Origin: DAOTVS01 sp034436375
GTDB lineage: Bacteria; Chloroflexota; Anaerolineae; SpSt-313
Assembly (NCBI GenBank): GCA_034436375.1
Contig: DAOTVS010000317.1
Location: 1 to 8,295 of the forward strand
Direction: 5' to 3'
DNA length: 8,295 bases
Within the stretch, counting starts at the first letter, position 1. Each line of letters begins with the position of its first letter. Positions 6,296-8,295 of this stretch are shown in pieces. The notes beneath the pieces were generated by a model that worked only from the letters and a program-made list of their open reading frames with translations, searched no databases and was not told the origin of the DNA. A program made the translations under genes and the position numbers.

Positions 6296-7276
6296 TTACT
6301 CGGCATATACGGCCTGGCACAGCCCCTTGATATAGCCGATGGCAAACAGGCGCCCGATGGAGGAATAGCTCGGCCTGTCGTTGCTGTCGCCTTCCATCGT
6401 CGGCACGTGGTCGGGCCGCAACACGCCCTCGAACCCCACCTCGCGGTAGGCGCGGAGGCAGGCGAGCATATCCGTCTGCCCGTCATCGTGAAAGGTCTCG
6501 ACGAATTTCTCGGCTGTGCCGCGCACATCGCGCAGGTGCACGAAAAAGATCTTGCCCTGGCGGCCAAAGTGGCGGATGACGGCGGGCAGATCGTCGGTCA
6601 TGAGGGCAAAGTTGCCCTGGCAGAGGCAGATGCCGTTGACCGGGCTGGGCACGAGGTCGAGCAGCCGCTGATAGTTCTCCACACTACGCATAATGCGCCC
6701 CAGGCCGCGGATGGGCGAGAGCGGTGGATCGTCGGGGTGCATGGCCAGCTTGACCCCGGCCTCCTCCGCCACGGGCACAACGCGCTCCAGGAAGTACTTG
6801 AGGTTCTCCCAGAGGCGCTCCTCGGTCACAATGCCGTATTCGGTGAGCGGCGCCTTGCGCATCAGCTCGTGGTCGTAAGCGGTGGCCAGCGCCCCGCCGC
6901 GTGCGGGCGCTGTGGTCGAGGTGCGCATCCAGTTAAAGACCGGCATCCACTCATAGCACCAGACGGAGACGCCCAGAGCACCCAGGTTGCGGATCAGGTC
7001 GCAGACGGCCCCGATCTCCTCATCGCGCCCGGGCAACCCAAGCTTGATCTTTTCCATGGGCGGGCGGCTCTCCAGCACATCGAACTTGAACCCGCCGTCC
7101 TCATAGGCCGTCTTGAGGCGCACGAGCGACATGTAGCTCCAGGGCAACTCTTCGCGGCCCACGTTGAGGCCGCGGCTGTAATCCATGCCGCCCACCACAT
7201 ACTCCACGCCGCATTGTTTGACCATCTTCCAGAGGGGCGTTGGGTGGGGGGGCAATGCTTCGGCGATTTTGATCAT
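6296..7276 (-). CDS. uxuA: Mannonate dehydratase
   Basis: The enzyme (EC 4.2.1.8) dehydrates D-mannonate to 2-keto-3-deoxy-D-gluconate in cytoplasmic D-glucuronate catabolism. The 326-residue protein is a xylose-isomerase-like TIM barrel. Seen are MHPDDPP at 179-185, CLCQGNF at 217-223, FFVHLRDVRG at 244-253, ETFHDDGQTDM at 260-270, and LRPDHVPTMEGD at 286-297. By family knowledge the metal (Mn2+) ligands are His180, Cys219, His247 and Asp289, all present. It is somewhat shorter than the 350-395 residues of well-known UxuA proteins, but no motif is missing. The ATG at 7276 is preferred to the GTG at 7285, because GGAG (7287-7290) stands 10 nt before the former and would nearly touch the latter. 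The membrane methyltransferase gene ends 58 nt upstream, and uxuA may be read from that gene's promoter. No uxuB, uxaC or kdgK lies in the window. Confidence 0.95.
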   Translation of the reverse strand: MIKIAEALPPHPTPLWKMVKQCGVEYVVGGMDYSRGLNVGREELPWSYMSLVRLKTAYEDGGFKFDVLESRPPMEKIKLGLPGRDEEIGAVCDLIRNLGALGVSVWCYEWMPVFNWMRTSTTAPARGGALATAYDHELMRKAPLTEYGIVTEERLWENLKYFLERVVPVAEEAGVKLAMHPDDPPLSPIRGLGRIMRSVENYQRLLDLVPSPVNGICLCQGNFALMTDDLPAVIRHFGRQGKIFFVHLRDVRGTAEKFVETFHDDGQTDMLACLRAYREVGFEGVLRPDHVPTMEGDSNDRPSYSSIGRLFAIGYIKGLCQAVYAE

Positions 7277-7334
7277 TGGGGGCACACTCCAGTTCTATCA
7301 AAAGACAGCGGGCAACAGCATTCACCCCGTACCC

Positions 7335-7949
7335 CTAAAGACCACGTGCCTTGCTGCGGCGCTTTTGCTTTTGCGGCCGGGGAAGGGGCTTGGGCAGGCC
7401 GATGTAGCGCGGCGTGCGCTGGCAATAGGCCACGTACGCCTTGCCGAACTGGCGCCGCAGGTGCTCCTCCTCGGCGCTCACCATCCAGTGGGCTATGACC
7501 AGATAAATCACCACCCAGACGAGCCCCAGCCATGCTGGCCAGAGCAGCGCATAGCCGATGACGACCAGGGCATAACCGACAATCTGGGGGTTGCGGCTGA
7601 GGCGGTAGGGGCCGCTTTCCCGTAGCACGCTCAACCGGGTGCCGAGCGATTGGCGCCATCCCAGCCGCACCATGGCTTCCCAGGTCAGGATCAGGCCGGC
7701 CGCCAGGCAGACGATGGCCGCGTCAAACACAGGCCCCCGGCGGATGTGGCTCAGATGGCTATCGAGAAAGAAATAGGAGCTGGCGGCATGCAGAGCAAAG
7801 AGCAGGACCAGCAGAAAAGCCGTGGGCGGCGAGAGCCGGCCCAGCTTGAGGTAATCGGTCCGCACGCGGGCGAAGATGAGGATGATCCCCACCAGGAGCA
7901 AAAAGGTGACGAAAGGGATTATCATCGAGCTGCTGAAAAGGCTTGGCAC
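7335..7949 (-). CDS. Membrane methyltransferase, ICMT/phospholipid methyltransferase type
   Basis: This 204-residue integral membrane protein resembles the isoprenylcysteine carboxyl methyltransferase/phospholipid methyltransferase group, which uses S-adenosylmethionine at the membrane surface. Hydrophobic segments are near residues 10-28, 43-61, 74-92 and 122-156 (the last probably a helical pair). The hallmark region is SGPYRLSRNPQIVGY (112-126), then EEEHLRRQFGKAYVAYCQRTPRYI (160-183 in outline), the cofactor-binding signature. The tail (about 186-204) is rich in Lys, Arg and Pro and is probably cytoplasmic. The start is a GTG at 7949, with an AGGGGG-like site 4 nt upstream; an internal ATG at 7925 would still keep the first membrane segment. 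Bacterial members methylate varied or unknown lipids or small molecules, so the substrate here is not assigned. Confidence 0.87.
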   Translation of the reverse strand: MPSLFSSSMIIPFVTFLLLVGIILIFARVRTDYLKLGRLSPPTAFLLVLLFALHAASSYFFLDSHLSHIRRGPVFDAAIVCLAAGLILTWEAMVRLGWRQSLGTRLSVLRESGPYRLSRNPQIVGYALVVIGYALLWPAWLGLVWVVIYLVIAHWMVSAEEEHLRRQFGKAYVAYCQRTPRYIGLPKPLPRPQKQKRRSKARGL

Positions 7950-8061
7950 ATTGCCCCCTAGCTAGAAAACCGGGCCGCCCCAACCACAGGCAACGGGGGC
8001 CACCCCTCCATGGACAACTCACAGGCGGCAGGCGATTGTCCGCCGCCGGCTCTCGTGTGGT

Positions 8062-8088
8062 ATTATACCAGATAAATCGCCCGATCAA
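8062..8088 (-). promoter_or_regulatory. Extended -10 promoter upstream of the methyltransferase
   Basis: The minus strand carries a perfect TATAAT (8062-8067) preceded by TGG, giving the extended -10 form TGnTATAAT. A -35-like TTGATC (8083-8088) is 15 nt upstream. Transcription would begin near 8055 and give a leader of about 105 nt before the GTG at 7949. uxuA, 58 nt beyond the first gene, may share this transcript. Confidence 0.7.
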
Positions 8089-8113
8089 TAGCACAGGATA
8101 GAGGGGAGAGGCA

Positions 8114-8154
8114 CAGGGGCAATGCCCCTGGATGGGAGCCGGGCACAGGGCTCC
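8114..8154. repeat. Two small adjacent stem-loops
   Basis: CAGGGGC/GCCCCTG (8114-8120 and 8124-8130) forms a 7-bp stem with a 3-nt loop. GGAGCC/GGCTCC (8135-8140 and 8149-8154) forms a 6-bp stem with an 8-nt loop. They stand between the long hairpin and the promoter and may belong to one composite repeat element. No U-run marks a terminator. Confidence 0.5.
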
Positions 8155-8179
8155 GCTGCCGCCCGGCAAAGCCTTGGCA

Positions 8180-8256
8180 GGGGTGTTGGCGTGTTGTCGC
8201 CTGTCGCCGCCCGCCCCGCAGGCGGGCGGCGACAGGCGACAACACGCCAACACCCC
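8180..8256. repeat. Long perfect hairpin with 36-bp arms
   Basis: Bases 8180-8215 are matched without error by 8221-8256 around a 5-nt loop (CCGCA). The arm begins GGGGTGTTGGCGT, 12 of 13 bases the same as the arm motif at 31-43, and the GC-rich centre shares GCCGCCC. It is therefore likely a second member of one intergenic hairpin family. The arms hold no gene. A REP-like or MITE-like repeat, or a bidirectional transcription barrier, are the possible readings. Confidence 0.85.
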
Positions 8257-8295
8257 CAAAAGGTTCACGCCGGGGTCCATGCAGCACGAAAAGCC

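Larger units (their letters stand above)
7950..8295. other. Gene-free stretch upstream of the methyltransferase gene
   Basis: No convincing gene is seen in these 346 bases. They hold the promoter at 8062-8088, a leader of about 105 nt, two small hairpins (8114-8130 and 8135-8154) and the long hairpin at 8180-8256. The frames that cross the region come from its strong GC symmetry and have no ribosome binding site or recognisable motif. Confidence 0.7.

Noticed and set aside
6269..7498. 409-codon open frame on the plus strand
   Set aside because: It is antisense to uxuA, which has all its metal ligands; it is a shadow.
7958..8011. 17-residue leader reading frame before the methyltransferase gene
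   Set aside because: The ATG at 8011 has no ribosome binding site and the peptide has no attenuator-like run of codons.
7759..8280. 173-codon frame on the minus strand through the right-hand hairpin
   Set aside because: It crosses the promoter and both hairpins and overlaps the methyltransferase in another frame; no ribosome binding site or family motif is seen.
1..8295. CRISPR array, tRNA or rRNA genes, insertion sequence transposase
   Set aside because: No regularly spaced direct repeats, no tRNA-like cloverleaf and no transposase motif were found on either strand.

Overview
The window is a GC-rich stretch of bacterial chromosome in which every supported gene lies on the minus strand, so transcription runs from high to low coordinates. 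The gene types, the GC bias with long antisense shadow frames, and the GC-rich intergenic hairpins would fit a Chloroflexota-like environmental bacterium (Anaerolineae or Caldilineae type). That assignment is an impression from style, not a proof. Ribosome binding sites are strong (AGGAGG type), and two good sigma70-like promoters are visible.

In transcription order: (i) about 8295-7950, a gene-free stretch with a long perfect hairpin (36-bp arms), two smaller hairpins and an extended -10 promoter; (ii) a small membrane methyltransferase of the isoprenylcysteine carboxyl methyltransferase/phospholipid methyltransferase type (7335-7949); (iii) mannonate dehydratase uxuA (6296-7276), of hexuronate catabolism; (iv) a type II toxin-antitoxin pair, Phd/YefM-like antitoxin and PIN-domain toxin (5924-6223 and 5500-5931), with its own promoter, operator-like repeats and an 8-nt gene overlap; (v) a large putative glycoside hydrolase with a GHL6-like barrel and a beta-galactosidase-trimerisation-like domain (3315-5354); (vi) a divergent PlsC-like acyltransferase that lacks the usual catalytic Asp (2603-3274); (vii) a short hairpin repeat; (viii) a serine beta-lactamase/esterase-family hydrolase (1112-2479), followed by a decayed C-terminal remnant of a second such hydrolase (960-1111); (ix) a TIM-barrel protein related to dihydrouridine synthase/NifR3 but lacking the catalytic Cys (123-905); (x) a perfect 122-bp palindrome directly after its stop codon, at the window edge.

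The uxuA and glycoside hydrolase genes suggest use of plant or algal glycans containing uronic acids, with the toxin-antitoxin module lying between them. The other genes are a loose series of accessory enzymes with no obvious shared pathway. I do not see a clear, wholly new multi-gene system. The most unusual items are the paired GC-rich hairpins near the two window edges, which share an arm motif, the operator architecture of the toxin-antitoxin promoter, and three cases of changed or decayed catalytic parts (acyltransferase, DUS-like protein, hydrolase remnant).
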